Below the pieces are notes generated by a model. That model saw only the letters and a program-made list of their open reading frames with translations, was not told where the DNA came from and searched no databases. The translations under genes and the position numbers were made by a program. 64,000 nt of DNA from Anaeromusa acidaminophila DSM 3853 (lineage in GTDB: Bacteria; Bacillota; Negativicutes; Anaeromusales; Anaeromusaceae): the NCBI RefSeq assembly GCF_000374545.1, contig NZ_KB894584.1:118163-182162 (forward strand). The letters are read 5' to 3'. Numbering within the stretch: position 1 is the stretch's first letter; each line of letters starts with the position of its first letter. Shown here piece by piece: positions 43,445-52,690 of the stretch.

Positions 43445-44200
43445 ATGTTAAATCAGCTTTTTGGAAACTACTTGTTAAATCAGGGATTGTTGGAACCGGA
43501 CCAAATTTGCGAAGTCTTGCGGAGGGAATCGTCTAGCCAGGCTCAAGCGGGCCCCTGTGCAGTTGGGCCGGGAATACCAGCAATGCAGCAAGAAGAATCG
43601 CTTCCGTTGATGCATCTTATCTTGGAGCAAGGCTACCTGCAGCGTTCCAAGCTGGAACAGGCATGGCAGGAGTTTCACAGAGAATATGATAGCCGAGGAA
43701 GGCAAGAATCGACGGTTGATCATCCGTTGCAGCTGTCGTTTCCCTTTTTAGTAGAAAAAGAGGCGGCGATGTATCTCGAAACGTATGTAGCTTTGCTTTT
43801 GCACAATACGAAGCAGTTTTTAGAGGCGGCGTCCTATTTGGCGGGTTCAGAAGCGGCTCCAATTAGCAAGAAGGATGGCTATGTAATTACGCAAAAAATT
43901 TATGGAGATCAAACTTTTTTTACCGGCTTGCGGCTGCGAAAAAACGTGTTTTTAGAGCTGGCCAGCCGGTTTTACGGGGAAAGGCTGGAACAACTGAATG
44001 AATTGGCGATAGACTGCGTCGGAGAGTTTTTGAATGTACATAACGGCGCTTTTTGCAGTCTTCTTTCAAGCAAAGGCGTCTGGGCGGATCTGGAGGCGCA
44101 GCAGGCGCAGCCTTTTGGCTGTGAGCTGCAAAGCCGTATTTATCGGCTGGATATTGGTACCTCCTTTGGGCCGTTGGAAATGTTATTTGCCGTGCAGTAG
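43445..44200 (+). CDS. CheX-like domain protein of the kinase module
   Basis: This 251-residue protein has an N-terminal helical region with a degenerate repeat (NYLLNQGLLEPDQICEVL, LILEQGYLQRSKLEQAWQEF). A C-terminal domain follows with GDQTFFTGLRLRKNVFLELASRFYGERL and CVGEFLNVHNGAFCSLL, a pattern resembling CheC/CheX phosphatases. The N-terminal part resembles DUF-type domains seen with CheX-like proteins. It could dephosphorylate the CheY encoded just upstream. GGGGAGG precedes ATG 43445. The family call is moderate because the catalytic E-x-x-N motif is uncertain. Confidence 0.7.
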   Translation: MLNQLFGNYLLNQGLLEPDQICEVLRRESSSQAQAGPCAVGPGIPAMQQEESLPLMHLILEQGYLQRSKLEQAWQEFHREYDSRGRQESTVDHPLQLSFPFLVEKEAAMYLETYVALLLHNTKQFLEAASYLAGSEAAPISKKDGYVITQKIYGDQTFFTGLRLRKNVFLELASRFYGERLEQLNELAIDCVGEFLNVHNGAFCSLLSSKGVWADLEAQQAQPFGCELQSRIYRLDIGTSFGPLEMLFAVQ

Positions 44201-44223
44201 GCGCTGAAAAAATTCTCAAAATG

Positions 44224-44273
44224 AAACTGGCATTCTTGATTCCGTATGGCAAGAATGCCGGTTTTATTTTTTT
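44224..44273 (+). terminator. Rho-independent terminator after the CheX-like gene
   Basis: AAACTGGCATTCTTG pairs with CAAGAATGCCGGTTT, followed by TATTTTTTT. Confidence 0.92.
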
Positions 44274-44341
44274 AGACAGGATTTAGCGGTTAAAGCGAGA
44301 AAAGAAGCATAATAAATAAATCAATAAGAGGAGAGAAGCGA

Positions 44342-45016
44342 ATGAAGAAAGTGTGGCTTGTGTGTGTATTGACAATGCTTTTGGGCATGGGAACGGTCTG
44401 GGCGGCGGAAGACAGCGGTAAAGAACCTGGTTTAGGGGAAAAAACAGCGACGATCTTACAAGGCAGTGATAAAGCGTCACAAGATCAAACCAGTAAGCTG
44501 CCGCGGGTGGCTTTTCTCTATGTGAATAATGCTAAAACCGATTATGACGCCGAGATTGATGCGAAAATCTTGGATCATATGAAAAAAATAGCCGCAGGCC
44601 GCTGGATTCTAGTGGCTGGCGATGCCTATAAGGACAAGCTGGCGGCGATGGGGATTCAAAGCGTTACCATGGCGGAGCGGGCGGATATTCTGGCGGTAGC
44701 CAAAGATTCTGACGCCGATGCCTTGCTGGTAGTGGAAATCGAGCCCTTTACGGTTCGCGACGTGATGACCTTCTTTACGGTAGGAAAAAAGGTAACTACA
44801 TCTATTCCGGTTAAAGCGATTGACAGGCATACGGGACTATACTTATATAATGGCAAATTCGTCGAAATGGGGCAGGATAATACCATGATCGGGGCTCTTG
44901 GCAATAAGTCGGTCAGCATGAAAGCTTTGGATCAGTTCTTTAGCAAGTTTGACGTCGTGGTGCCGGATAAGTTTGCCAATGTGAAGCGACTGGATTCGCC
45001 TGTAGAAAACAAGTAA
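44342..45016 (+). CDS. Exported protein of unknown function
   Basis: This 224-residue protein has a signal peptide (MKKVWLVCVLTMLLGMGTVWAAE). Its alpha/beta domain (PRVAFLYVNNAKTDYDAEIDAKIL, DADALLVVEIEPFTV, KAIDRHTGLYLYNGKF) resembles periplasmic proteins of the GNA1162/TolB-N-like type in pattern only. AGAGGAGAG lies before the ATG. It stands between two terminators and is thus monocistronic. The secreted protein at 32962-33480 has a similar general build, but no clear homology is visible. Confidence 0.75.
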   Translation: MKKVWLVCVLTMLLGMGTVWAAEDSGKEPGLGEKTATILQGSDKASQDQTSKLPRVAFLYVNNAKTDYDAEIDAKILDHMKKIAAGRWILVAGDAYKDKLAAMGIQSVTMAERADILAVAKDSDADALLVVEIEPFTVRDVMTFFTVGKKVTTSIPVKAIDRHTGLYLYNGKFVEMGQDNTMIGALGNKSVSMKALDQFFSKFDVVVPDKFANVKRLDSPVENK

Positions 45017-45034
45017 ACAAGTGTAACTAAAAAA

Positions 45035-45078
45035 GTAAGAAACCCCAGCGTCTTTTTGAAGGCGCTGGGGTTTCTTAC
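45035..45078. terminator. Bidirectional terminator between convergent genes
   Basis: A 16-bp perfect stem (45035-45050 with 45063-45078). Confidence 0.88.
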
Positions 45079-45146
45079 TATAAATTCGCTATGCTTGCTG
45101 CGTATTCGGTGTTTTTTTTCTAAGGGAGTGCTGTCTACTTTTCTTA

Positions 45147-46040
45147 TCAATGCTCGGCGGGAAATAGTTTTTTAGCCAATGAAACGAAGTGCTGCAGTTC
45201 GGGAGAGGTATTGGTTTTGAGCCAGGCGATGGTAGTGTGCAGAACCGGCTCTGCATGAAATAGCGGGCGGAAGCGGACTCCGCGAGCTTGACTGTGCCCC
45301 ATGCCTTCGGGGACAAGAGCCACGCCCATGCCGGCGGCGACAAACGTAACGGTAGTTTGCAGTTCGTGGACTTCCTGAGTGATGGTGGGACTGAAGCCTG
45401 CTTGGTGGCACTGCTGTAGAGTCAAGTCAAAATAACCTTTTCCCACTGCGCGGGAAGTCATGATAAAATTTTCTTGCGAAAGCTCGCTCAATGCCAAGGG
45501 GCCTGGTTGAAAGGCTAGGGGATGGCTAGCGGGAAGGGCGATCATATACGGTTCTTTGTTGATGCTATGGCAGTATACGTCTGGAGCGTCAATTGGCAGG
45601 CATAAAAGACCCAGATGGAGTTTGCCGGCTTCGATGTCCCGCAGTTGTTCACTGGTCCCCAATTGTACTAAGGAAAGCTCCATTGAAGGATAAAGAGCTT
45701 GGTAAGCGGGAATCAAGCGGGGCATAACGGAAAAGGTGGCGATACCGGCAAACCCGATGGCTAAGCGTCCCAGTTCGCCGCGATGCGCTTTTTGCGCCAG
45801 GCGGCAAGCGTCGTCCACTTCGCCGAGAATATGTCGCGCTTTCTCCTGAAATACGGCGCCTGCCGGAGTCAGGGAAATTTTTCGATTTTGCCTTGAAAAC
45901 AGCGTGAATCCAAGCTCTTCTTCCAAATCATGAATTTGTCGGCTTAAAGGCGGCTGGGCAATTTGCAGACGCTTGGCGGCATGGCCAAAATGCAGTTCAT
46001 CTGCAACTGCCAGAAAGTAGCGCAAATGACGTAGCTCCAT
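45147..46040 (-). CDS. LysR-family transcriptional regulator
   Basis: This 297-residue regulator begins MELRHLRYFLAVADELHFGHAAKRLQIAQPPLSRQI, the start seen in BenM/CatR-like LysR proteins that respond to aromatic or small organic acids. The ligand domain starts near residue 90. AAGGAG precedes ATG 46040. It is divergent from the amidohydrolase and MHS symporter genes and probably controls them. Confidence 0.93.
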   Translation of the reverse strand: MELRHLRYFLAVADELHFGHAAKRLQIAQPPLSRQIHDLEEELGFTLFSRQNRKISLTPAGAVFQEKARHILGEVDDACRLAQKAHRGELGRLAIGFAGIATFSVMPRLIPAYQALYPSMELSLVQLGTSEQLRDIEAGKLHLGLLCLPIDAPDVYCHSINKEPYMIALPASHPLAFQPGPLALSELSQENFIMTSRAVGKGYFDLTLQQCHQAGFSPTITQEVHELQTTVTFVAAGMGVALVPEGMGHSQARGVRFRPLFHAEPVLHTTIAWLKTNTSPELQHFVSLAKKLFPAEH

Positions 46041-46094
46041 CAGAAGCTCCTTCCTTCAATACTTTTAAAGTATAAGAATGCATCAATTTATATA

Positions 46095-46124
46095 TTGGAC
46101 AGCATAAAACTTTTTAACTATACT
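46095..46124 (+). promoter_or_regulatory. Promoter of the amidohydrolase-symporter operon
   Basis: TTGGAC (46095-46100) and TATACT (46119-46124) are 18 bases apart, divergent from the LysR gene. Confidence 0.65.
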
Positions 46125-46172
46125 AGCACTACGGACAAAGAGTTGCAAGAAAAGAATAGGGTTTGCAGTTCG

Positions 46173-46214
46173 AAGAGGAACGTTCGGCTTTTAGAAGTCG
46201 GAGGTTCTTTTTTT
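46173..46214 (+). terminator. Leader terminator, candidate attenuator
   Basis: Bases 46173-46188 pair with 46197-46212 (GAAC with GTTC, CGGC with GTCG, one mismatch), followed by a T-run. It lies inside the leader of the amidohydrolase gene, between its promoter and start codon. Confidence 0.55.
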
Positions 46215-46256
46215 ATTTGTCCTAGTAATAGCAAATACAGAAAGATGGTGGAAGTA

Positions 46257-47462
46257 ATGAAGCATGCTTTGGGGTTAGGGAGACAGAAGCATGAATACCT
46301 TTTGCAAAATGTGCAGTTGGTGGATGTAGCCGCTGGCGAAGTGAAAGAAAAAAGTGTTTTGCATATACGAGACGGTTTGATTGAAGGCGTATATTCGTCA
46401 GGAGAAAACTTGCCGCGAGTGGCGGAATGCATGGACGGGCAAGGCCGGTATGCGTTGCCGGGCTTGATTGATCTGCATGTGCATTTGGTTTGGGACGGCA
46501 GTCCGTCGCCGCTGACAACCATGCGGGACGAAGGGGTATATCAGGCTCTGGGAAGAGGTATTGCCAATGCGCAAGCATCGTTGGCGCAGGGGGTGACAAC
46601 GGTGCGGGACGTGGGGTCAGTGGATAATGTGGCGGTTGACATCATGGCCTTGGTGGATCGGGGCGTGCTGCTGGGCCCCGATGTGGTGGCGGCGGGAAGC
46701 ATTATTCAGCCTACCGGCGGTCATGTGCCGGAGCTAGGGCATATCGCGGATTCGCCGGATGAGTTGGTTAAGGCGGTACGAACGATGAAGGCGCGCGGCG
46801 CGGCGGCGATCAAGGTAGCCTCTACCGGCGGCGCTTACGGGCCGGAGGAGATTGGTCCTTCGCTGTACTCGCAAAAAGACTTGGAGATTATTGTGCGTGA
46901 AGCTCATCGGTTGGGAATGAAGGTAGCTTCGCATTCTCTAGGCAAAATAGGGATTGAAAATGCTGTCTGCGCTGGCGTAGATACTATTGAACACGGGGCG
47001 GATATTGCGGACGAGGTATTGCAGCTTATGAAGCGCCAAGGCACGTTTTTAGTCCCAACGCTGGCAGTATACAAAAAGCTGTCTGAAAGCAGCGGCGAAA
47101 TTCCCGAGGCGTACGTGGAAAAATCGCGCACAGTGACGGCGTGGCATCAAGACACCTTCCGACGCGCCATGGCGTTGGGGGTAGGCATTGCCTTGGGAAC
47201 GGACGCGGGCTCGCCGAATTTTGGCCCTCATCCGTCTGTATTTGTGGAAATGCAGGCCATGGAAGCTTACGGGATGAAAGCGCTGGATATTTTACGCTGC
47301 GCAACTTGCGCCGCCGCTAAAGCGTTGGGACGAGAAGCGACAGTTGGCTCTTTGGAGGAGGGAAAGCAGGCGGATCTTTTGCTGGTGAAGGAGAATCCGC
47401 TGCAAAAACTGGCGGCGTTGTTTACGGACAAAAAGGTTATTGCCAAAGGCGTGACGCTGTAG
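46257..47462 (+). CDS. Amidohydrolase, imidazolonepropionase-like
   Basis: This protein of about 401 residues is a metal-dependent amidohydrolase. The metal ligands are visible: GLIDLHVHLVWDG (HxH), the carboxylated lysine in AAIKVASTGGAYG, histidines in KVASHSLG and DTIEHGADI, and the aspartate in ALGTDAGSP. It probably hydrolyses a cyclic or linear amide brought in by the MHS symporter encoded next. ATG 46257 has GGTGG five bases upstream; ATG 46245 is the alternative, and longer starts lack a site. The exact substrate is unknown. Confidence 0.88.
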   Translation: MKHALGLGRQKHEYLLQNVQLVDVAAGEVKEKSVLHIRDGLIEGVYSSGENLPRVAECMDGQGRYALPGLIDLHVHLVWDGSPSPLTTMRDEGVYQALGRGIANAQASLAQGVTTVRDVGSVDNVAVDIMALVDRGVLLGPDVVAAGSIIQPTGGHVPELGHIADSPDELVKAVRTMKARGAAAIKVASTGGAYGPEEIGPSLYSQKDLEIIVREAHRLGMKVASHSLGKIGIENAVCAGVDTIEHGADIADEVLQLMKRQGTFLVPTLAVYKKLSESSGEIPEAYVEKSRTVTAWHQDTFRRAMALGVGIALGTDAGSPNFGPHPSVFVEMQAMEAYGMKALDILRCATCAAAKALGREATVGSLEEGKQADLLLVKENPLQKLAALFTDKKVIAKGVTL

Positions 47463-47500
47463 GAAGGGATTAGTAATCGGCGGGGTTAAGAAAGGAGACG

Positions 47501-48814
47501 ATGAATATGAAGGCAGCCTATGCGGTGCAAGAAGAAAAGCGTCTAGGCGGATCTATGGCGAAAGCGGTTTTAGCCGGCTCGGTAGGTAATGCGCTGGAAT
47601 GGTTTGATTATGGTTTATACGGGTATTTTGCTTCCATTATTTCTTCGCAGTTTTTTTCGTCCAAGGATCCGGTGACGGCGCTCATGCTGTCATTTATTGT
47701 CTTTGGCGTGGGCTTTGTCATGCGTCCGGTGGGCGGCCTCGTTTTTGGCCATTATGCGGACCGGGTGGGGCGGCGGCAGGTGCTGACTTGGACGGTCATG
47801 CTGATGGGTTTGAGCACCTTTGCCGTAGGCTGCTTGCCTACGTATGCGCAGATCGGCATTTGGGCGCCGATCTTGCTCGCGGTTTGCCGGTTATTGCAGG
47901 GAGTTTCTACAGGCGGTGAATGGGGCAGCTGCATGTCTTTCTTGGCGGAGTATTCAACTCCCCACAATCGAGGGTTTATTGTCAGCTGGTCGCAGTTCAG
48001 TATTGCCGTGGGCCTGCTTTTAGGTTCCGGGTCCGGCGCGCTCTTAAGCGCTATGCTGTCGCCGGAGGATATGAACGCCTGGGGATGGCGCCTGCCGTTT
48101 TGGACCGGGCTGTTGATTGCATGTTTTGGCATGTTTATTCGCAAAAAAGTAGATGAAACGCCAAGCTTTAAGGCGTGCGAGGAAACGCAGGCATTAGCGC
48201 AGACGCCGCTCATGGAAGTGCTGCGCAACTATAAAAAAGAAACTGTTTTGAGTTTTGGCATTGTTATCGGCTGGACGATTTCTTACTGGCTGGTTATGGC
48301 CTATATGCCGACGTACATTTCTAAAGTCTTGAAATTTCCTCTTTCCGTGGGCTTGTCGCTCAATACGTTGCTGATAGTTGTTTTTATGCTAGCCATTCCT
48401 TTTACAGGGATTCTGGCGGATAAAATTGGCCGTAAGCCGGTAATTATAGCAGCTTCGCTGGGCTTTGTTTTGTTGGGATATCCGCTATTCTCCGTACTGA
48501 GCACGACGCAGGACTCCATGGTTATGTTGGCGGTTTTAGTGGCGCTGGCTCTTTTGGAAGCGCTCATCTGCGGCGGCGCGACAGTGTACATGACGGAGAT
48601 TTTTCCGACGAACATTCGCTGTAGCGCTATTGCCATCGGCTATAATATTGCCGTGGCTTGCTTCGGCGGGACGGCTCCTTTTATTTCGACTTGGTTGATT
48701 GCTTCCACTGGAGATAATTTGGCTCCCACCTACTACTTGATGGCGGGTTCCATTTTATCATTGTTGGTCATGGTGTTGCTGGCGCATGAGACCAAAGACA
48801 AAGAATTGGCCTGA
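47501..48814 (+). CDS. MHS-family metabolite:proton symporter (MFS)
   Basis: This 437-residue, 12-helix transporter is of the metabolite:H+ symporter family. GNALEWFDYGLYGYFA, FVMRPVGGLVFGHYADRVGRRQVL and LLQGVSTGGEWG are hallmark segments. Such proteins import carboxylates, betaines or similar compounds. AAAGGAG precedes the ATG, 38 bases after the amidohydrolase stop, so both are co-transcribed. Import followed by hydrolysis is the likely pathway. Confidence 0.92.
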   Translation: MNMKAAYAVQEEKRLGGSMAKAVLAGSVGNALEWFDYGLYGYFASIISSQFFSSKDPVTALMLSFIVFGVGFVMRPVGGLVFGHYADRVGRRQVLTWTVMLMGLSTFAVGCLPTYAQIGIWAPILLAVCRLLQGVSTGGEWGSCMSFLAEYSTPHNRGFIVSWSQFSIAVGLLLGSGSGALLSAMLSPEDMNAWGWRLPFWTGLLIACFGMFIRKKVDETPSFKACEETQALAQTPLMEVLRNYKKETVLSFGIVIGWTISYWLVMAYMPTYISKVLKFPLSVGLSLNTLLIVVFMLAIPFTGILADKIGRKPVIIAASLGFVLLGYPLFSVLSTTQDSMVMLAVLVALALLEALICGGATVYMTEIFPTNIRCSAIAIGYNIAVACFGGTAPFISTWLIASTGDNLAPTYYLMAGSILSLLVMVLLAHETKDKELA

Positions 48815-48824
48815 GCGGTCTTTT

Positions 48825-48862
48825 GAAGAGTCCTTCTTGTAAAGGGGGGCTCTTTTTTTGCT
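48825..48862 (+). terminator. Rho-independent terminator after the symporter gene
   Basis: AAGAGTCC pairs with GGGCTCTT (one G-T), followed by seven T. Confidence 0.8.
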
Positions 48863-49046
48863 TTTCAAGATAGCCCTTTTAAGGAAGTACGAATTTCATA
48901 ACTTTTGTTCAAAAATTGCGCCTTGTACTTTTGGTTATTTTATGTTTCGTTTTCTTGCCTTCCTATAGTGTATTATTTTCAAGCGGCAGGATTTGGAAAA
49001 TGCAAAAAGAATACTTAACCCAATAGTATTCATTGGAGGGGTAGCT

Positions 49047-51929
49047 ATGCGTATTCGCGCGAGGCTGACAATTCTATTTGCCGGATTAACCGGAATATTG
49101 CTGATAGCAGCTGCTTTTTTGGGATACTATCTTGTGCAGCGGGAACTGACGGAGAAGATTGAGCGGGAACTTTCAAGCGCTGTGATTATGCATGCAAACG
49201 ACTTGAACAATAATCTTTTAAGCAAGAAAAAACTGCTGGAAATCAGTTGGTACAATTTGGAGTTTGAGGCGCAGTACGGTAAGATTACACCGGCGATGCT
49301 GTCCGGCTACAAGCAGGTGGATCCGGAACTGACGGATATGTATTTTGCTTTTGTAAGCGGGGAATTCATTGACGGCAGCGGCTGGGTGCCGCCAGTAGGC
49401 TATGATCCCAGGCAGCGGCCTTGGTATAAGGAAGCCATGGAGGCTGGACGCATTACCGTGACGCCTCCTTACTTTGAGTTTGTAACGCAGCAGATGGCGC
49501 TGGCCATTGCGATGCCGGTGCGCAATGCGCAGGGACAGATATATGGGGTTGCCTCAGCGGATGTACTTTTGAAGACGTTAGTGGAGAAGCTAACTTGGGC
49601 AACTGAGTATGAAGGCGGTTATGCGTATCTTCTTGATCGGAACGGAACAATATTGTTGCATCCAGAGGCAGCGCTGCTGGGTGTTAATGTAGTACAATCT
49701 CCCGACTATCAGAATGATTTAAAAGAGGTCATTCAACGGATGCAGCGGGAGGAGCAGGGGTGGGGACGCTATTTTTACAAGGAGCATCATCGACTTGTGT
49801 ATTTTAAGCAAGTGCCGGAGGTGCAGTGGACGCTGGTCATGTCGGTGCCGGAAGATGTGGTCTATGCGCCGCTGCGGCAATGGGCGATTCTGTTTTTAGG
49901 AATTCTTTTCGCGGCGACAGGGTTGATGGCGGGCGTATCCTTTTGGGTAGCGAAGCGAATTAGCCGTCCGATTGATGAGCTAGTGGGGCAAGTCAAGCGT
50001 ATTGGCGAGGGAGAAGCCGTAGAAGAGGTCCAGGCTTCCGGTTATGATGAACTGGACGAGTTAGCGGTTGCGTTTAATCGCATGGCCGAAGGGTTGCAGG
50101 AATCGTTTAGCGAAATTTCCCGCCAAGGAGAGAAAAATGCGGCGCAGCTTCATTCCTTTCAAGAGGTTACCGGGCATTTAATTACGCAAGGAGAATCGAC
50201 ACAAGCGATATTTGCAGTAGTTACCAAAGATGTCATTCGCTTGGTGGGTGGCCTGCACAGCGTCATCTCTACGTTAAGTGAGAGCAAAGAAAGCTGGGTA
50301 GTTCGCCATTCGGCCGGACCTTACAGCTTGCCGGTTGGCTTTCAAAGCGGTCTTTCCGAAGGGATTACCGAAGAAGTACTGCGGCGAGGCGAAGCTGTAT
50401 TTGTACCGGATTATCATGCGTATGCTAAAGCGTTGTCGTTTTTTAAGGATATTCCCATAGGCAGCTGCTTAGGGTTGCCATTGCAGATTGGCGGAGCGAC
50501 TATTGGGGTGTTGGTGGTGTCGTGGTCGCAAAAGATGGACGCGATTGATATCAGAACCGACTCCATCTTGCGGCAGTATGCTAATATTGTCTCTACGGCG
50601 TTGGCCAGGGCGCAAGACCGTGAACATATGTATGAGCTGGCTTATATTGATGAATTGACCGGGCTGCCTAATCGGCGGAATTTTTATAAGCAGCTGCAGG
50701 AAAAACTGGTAGCAGGGGGCGCTCTTCTGACAGGGCACGTTTTTCTGCTGGATTTGGATAATTTGAAGCTGATTAATGATTCGTTGGGGCACAGCCGGGG
50801 AGATAATTTCATTTGCTCTGTAGCTGCAGCGCTAAAAAAAGGTATGCCTGTCGGCGGCATGGTAGCCCGGCTGGGCGGCGACGAATTTGGCTTGTGGCTG
50901 CCGGAAACGGCATGTAAAGAAGCGGGGCCGCTAGCGGAAGCGTTGTTGCGGGCCATTGAAGCGGGCGAAACAGTGGAGGAGCATCCGTTGCATATAACGG
51001 CCAGCATGGGTATTGCCGCGTATCCTCGCGATGGCATGACCGTAGAAGAGTTGCTGCAAAATGCCGATGCTGCTTTATATGAAGCCAAAGACAGCGGTAA
51101 AAATGCTTGGCGCATGTGTACAAGGGAATTAGTGCAGGAAAGCAGAGAGAAGCTGTTTTTATCCAACGCCTTGCGCAGCGCCATAGCCAGTTGCGAGTTT
51201 AGTCTGGTGTTTCAGCCGATTGTTGATGCTGCCAAGAAGCTGGTCGCCTTTGAAGCGTTGTTGCGGTGGAGCAGCTTAGAATATGGGCAGGTGCCGCCGG
51301 GCAAATTCATTCCCCTGGCGGAGCAATGCGGTTTGATGCCGCTCATTGGCCAGTGGGTGATGGAGGAAGCGTGTCGGTTTGCGGTCAAACTAAAGCAGCG
51401 CGGCTTAGCGTCGATACGGGTGCATGTGAATGTATCGGCGCAGCAATTGGAGGATGAAGGTTTTTGCAGCATGGTCGATGGACTTTTGCGCGAAAAGCTG
51501 CAAGACCGCAATGCCATTATCTTGGAGGTTACGGAAAGTGTGTTTATGGCATCGATCGGGCAGGCGGTAACCAGCTTGCATACATTGAAGCAGCAGGGAC
51601 TTACTCTTTCTATGGATGATTTTGGGGAGGGATTTTCTTCCTTGGCGCAGTTGCTGCGCTTGCCCTTTGAGTCTTTGAAAATCTCCCGTACGCTGGTGCG
51701 GCATTTGGGCGATGATGCACGCCATATGCAATATATTGCCGCCATTGTGGAAATGATGCACGCCTTGAATATGGAAGTAGTCGCCGAAGGCGTGGAAACC
51801 GAGCTGGAGTGGCAAAGTGTTGGGAGTTGCGGCTTTGATTTAGTACAGGGCTATTATATTGCGCGTCCTTTGGCGCCGAATGCGGCGTTAGAATGGGCGC
51901 AGGAAAACAAAAATCAACAAAGTGTTTAA
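49047..51929 (+). CDS. Cyclic-di-GMP enzyme: Cache-HAMP-GAF-GGDEF-EAL
   Basis: This 960-residue membrane protein has TM1, an extracytoplasmic Cache domain (YDPRQRPWYKEAMEAGRITVTPPY), TM2 near 290, HAMP, a GAF-like domain (about 390-540), GGDEF and EAL domains. The GGDEF motif is intact (ARLGGDEFGLW, near residue 610). The EAL domain has FEALLRW (near 737), NVSAQQ, EVTESVF, DDFGEGFSSL, K in LKISRTL and EGVET, so both activities look possible. No RxxD inhibitory site is visible before GGDEF. GGAGGG (49035-49040) sets ATG 49047. It converts an external ligand signal into c-di-GMP levels. Confidence 0.94.
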   Translation: MRIRARLTILFAGLTGILLIAAAFLGYYLVQRELTEKIERELSSAVIMHANDLNNNLLSKKKLLEISWYNLEFEAQYGKITPAMLSGYKQVDPELTDMYFAFVSGEFIDGSGWVPPVGYDPRQRPWYKEAMEAGRITVTPPYFEFVTQQMALAIAMPVRNAQGQIYGVASADVLLKTLVEKLTWATEYEGGYAYLLDRNGTILLHPEAALLGVNVVQSPDYQNDLKEVIQRMQREEQGWGRYFYKEHHRLVYFKQVPEVQWTLVMSVPEDVVYAPLRQWAILFLGILFAATGLMAGVSFWVAKRISRPIDELVGQVKRIGEGEAVEEVQASGYDELDELAVAFNRMAEGLQESFSEISRQGEKNAAQLHSFQEVTGHLITQGESTQAIFAVVTKDVIRLVGGLHSVISTLSESKESWVVRHSAGPYSLPVGFQSGLSEGITEEVLRRGEAVFVPDYHAYAKALSFFKDIPIGSCLGLPLQIGGATIGVLVVSWSQKMDAIDIRTDSILRQYANIVSTALARAQDREHMYELAYIDELTGLPNRRNFYKQLQEKLVAGGALLTGHVFLLDLDNLKLINDSLGHSRGDNFICSVAAALKKGMPVGGMVARLGGDEFGLWLPETACKEAGPLAEALLRAIEAGETVEEHPLHITASMGIAAYPRDGMTVEELLQNADAALYEAKDSGKNAWRMCTRELVQESREKLFLSNALRSAIASCEFSLVFQPIVDAAKKLVAFEALLRWSSLEYGQVPPGKFIPLAEQCGLMPLIGQWVMEEACRFAVKLKQRGLASIRVHVNVSAQQLEDEGFCSMVDGLLREKLQDRNAIILEVTESVFMASIGQAVTSLHTLKQQGLTLSMDDFGEGFSSLAQLLRLPFESLKISRTLVRHLGDDARHMQYIAAIVEMMHALNMEVVAEGVETELEWQSVGSCGFDLVQGYYIARPLAPNAALEWAQENKNQQSV

Positions 51930-51944
51930 AAGTTACAAAAAATG

Positions 51945-51973
51945 TTGACAACGAGTGCGCCTTCTTTTAAGAT
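51945..51973 (+). promoter_or_regulatory. Strong promoter of the YitT-type gene, nested in a terminator
   Basis: TTGACA (51945-51950), 17 bases, then TAAGAT (51968-51973). The -10 lies inside the left arm of the hairpin at 51959-51999. Confidence 0.7.
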
Positions 51974-52005
51974 GGAACTATTCCATTTTGAAAGAAGGCT
52001 GTTTT
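51959..52005 (+). terminator. Terminator hairpin after the GGDEF/EAL gene, overlapping the next promoter
   Basis: Arms 51959-51977 and 51981-51999 (19 bp, two mismatches) surround CTA, followed by TGTTTTT. Confidence 0.65.
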
Positions 52006-52008
52006 TCT

Positions 52009-52608
52009 ATGAAACGGATGTTGACGGTGTTGGCGGGCTGTCTGGCTATCAGTCTGGGTATTTTGATTTTTAAATATGCGCATATTACCACGGGAGGCAC
52101 GACCGGTTTGGCCCTTAATTTGGCCTATTGGCTGCAGATTCCCTTTGACGGTTTGTTTTTTGTGGTAAATACGCCTTTTTATATTTTGTCGCTCAAACGG
52201 TTGGGGTGGAAGTTTACCGCCAGCACGTTGCTGTCGGTTGTGACCGTAGTCTTGCTGACCGGTGTGGAGCGTATCGCTCCAGCGATGCAGCTAGATCCCT
52301 TGTTCGGCGCTCTTGCGGGCGGCGTGCTGGCCGGTTTGGGCTTGTCGCTGCTCTTTATGGGGCAAAGCTCCTTGGGCGGAACCGGCGTGTTGACTGTGTA
52401 TTTGCAGCAGCGCTATGGCTGGGATCCGGGGAAACTGAATTTCTGCTTTGACGCCGTAATCGTAGGTTCTAGCATAGTAGTGGTCGGTGCCGGGGAAGCT
52501 TTGTTTTCAGCGCTGTCCATCGTGGTGGTTTCCAGTGTAATCAGCTTGTTTAGAAAGCGCATCGCCAGTTCCTACCAAGCGCCGGCGGCAAACGCCGAAG
52601 CGGCGTAG
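52009..52608 (+). CDS. YitT-family membrane protein
   Basis: This 199-residue protein with about six membrane helices belongs to the YitT/DUF161 family. It has LTVLAGCLAISLGILIFKYAHITTGGTTGLALNLAYW, FFVVNTPFYILSLKRLGWKFT and GQSSLGGTGVLTVYLQQRYG. It lacks the C-terminal DUF2179 domain often present. The function is unknown. ATG 52009 has AGAAGG ten bases upstream, inside the right arm of the hairpin that also carries its promoter. Confidence 0.87.
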   Translation: MKRMLTVLAGCLAISLGILIFKYAHITTGGTTGLALNLAYWLQIPFDGLFFVVNTPFYILSLKRLGWKFTASTLLSVVTVVLLTGVERIAPAMQLDPLFGALAGGVLAGLGLSLLFMGQSSLGGTGVLTVYLQQRYGWDPGKLNFCFDAVIVGSSIVVVGAGEALFSALSIVVVSSVISLFRKRIASSYQAPAANAEAA

Positions 52609-52690
52609 AAGTTGGGGACGAACAAGAGAATAGGATTGACCGGAGGATACGGCAGAGGGTTACGGAAAAATAGGAGTTCAATCTCGGTAT

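Noticed and set aside
49047..51929. Degenerate GGDEF or EAL domain
   Set aside because: All motif residues that I could locate in both domains are intact, so there is no sequence reason to call either inactive.
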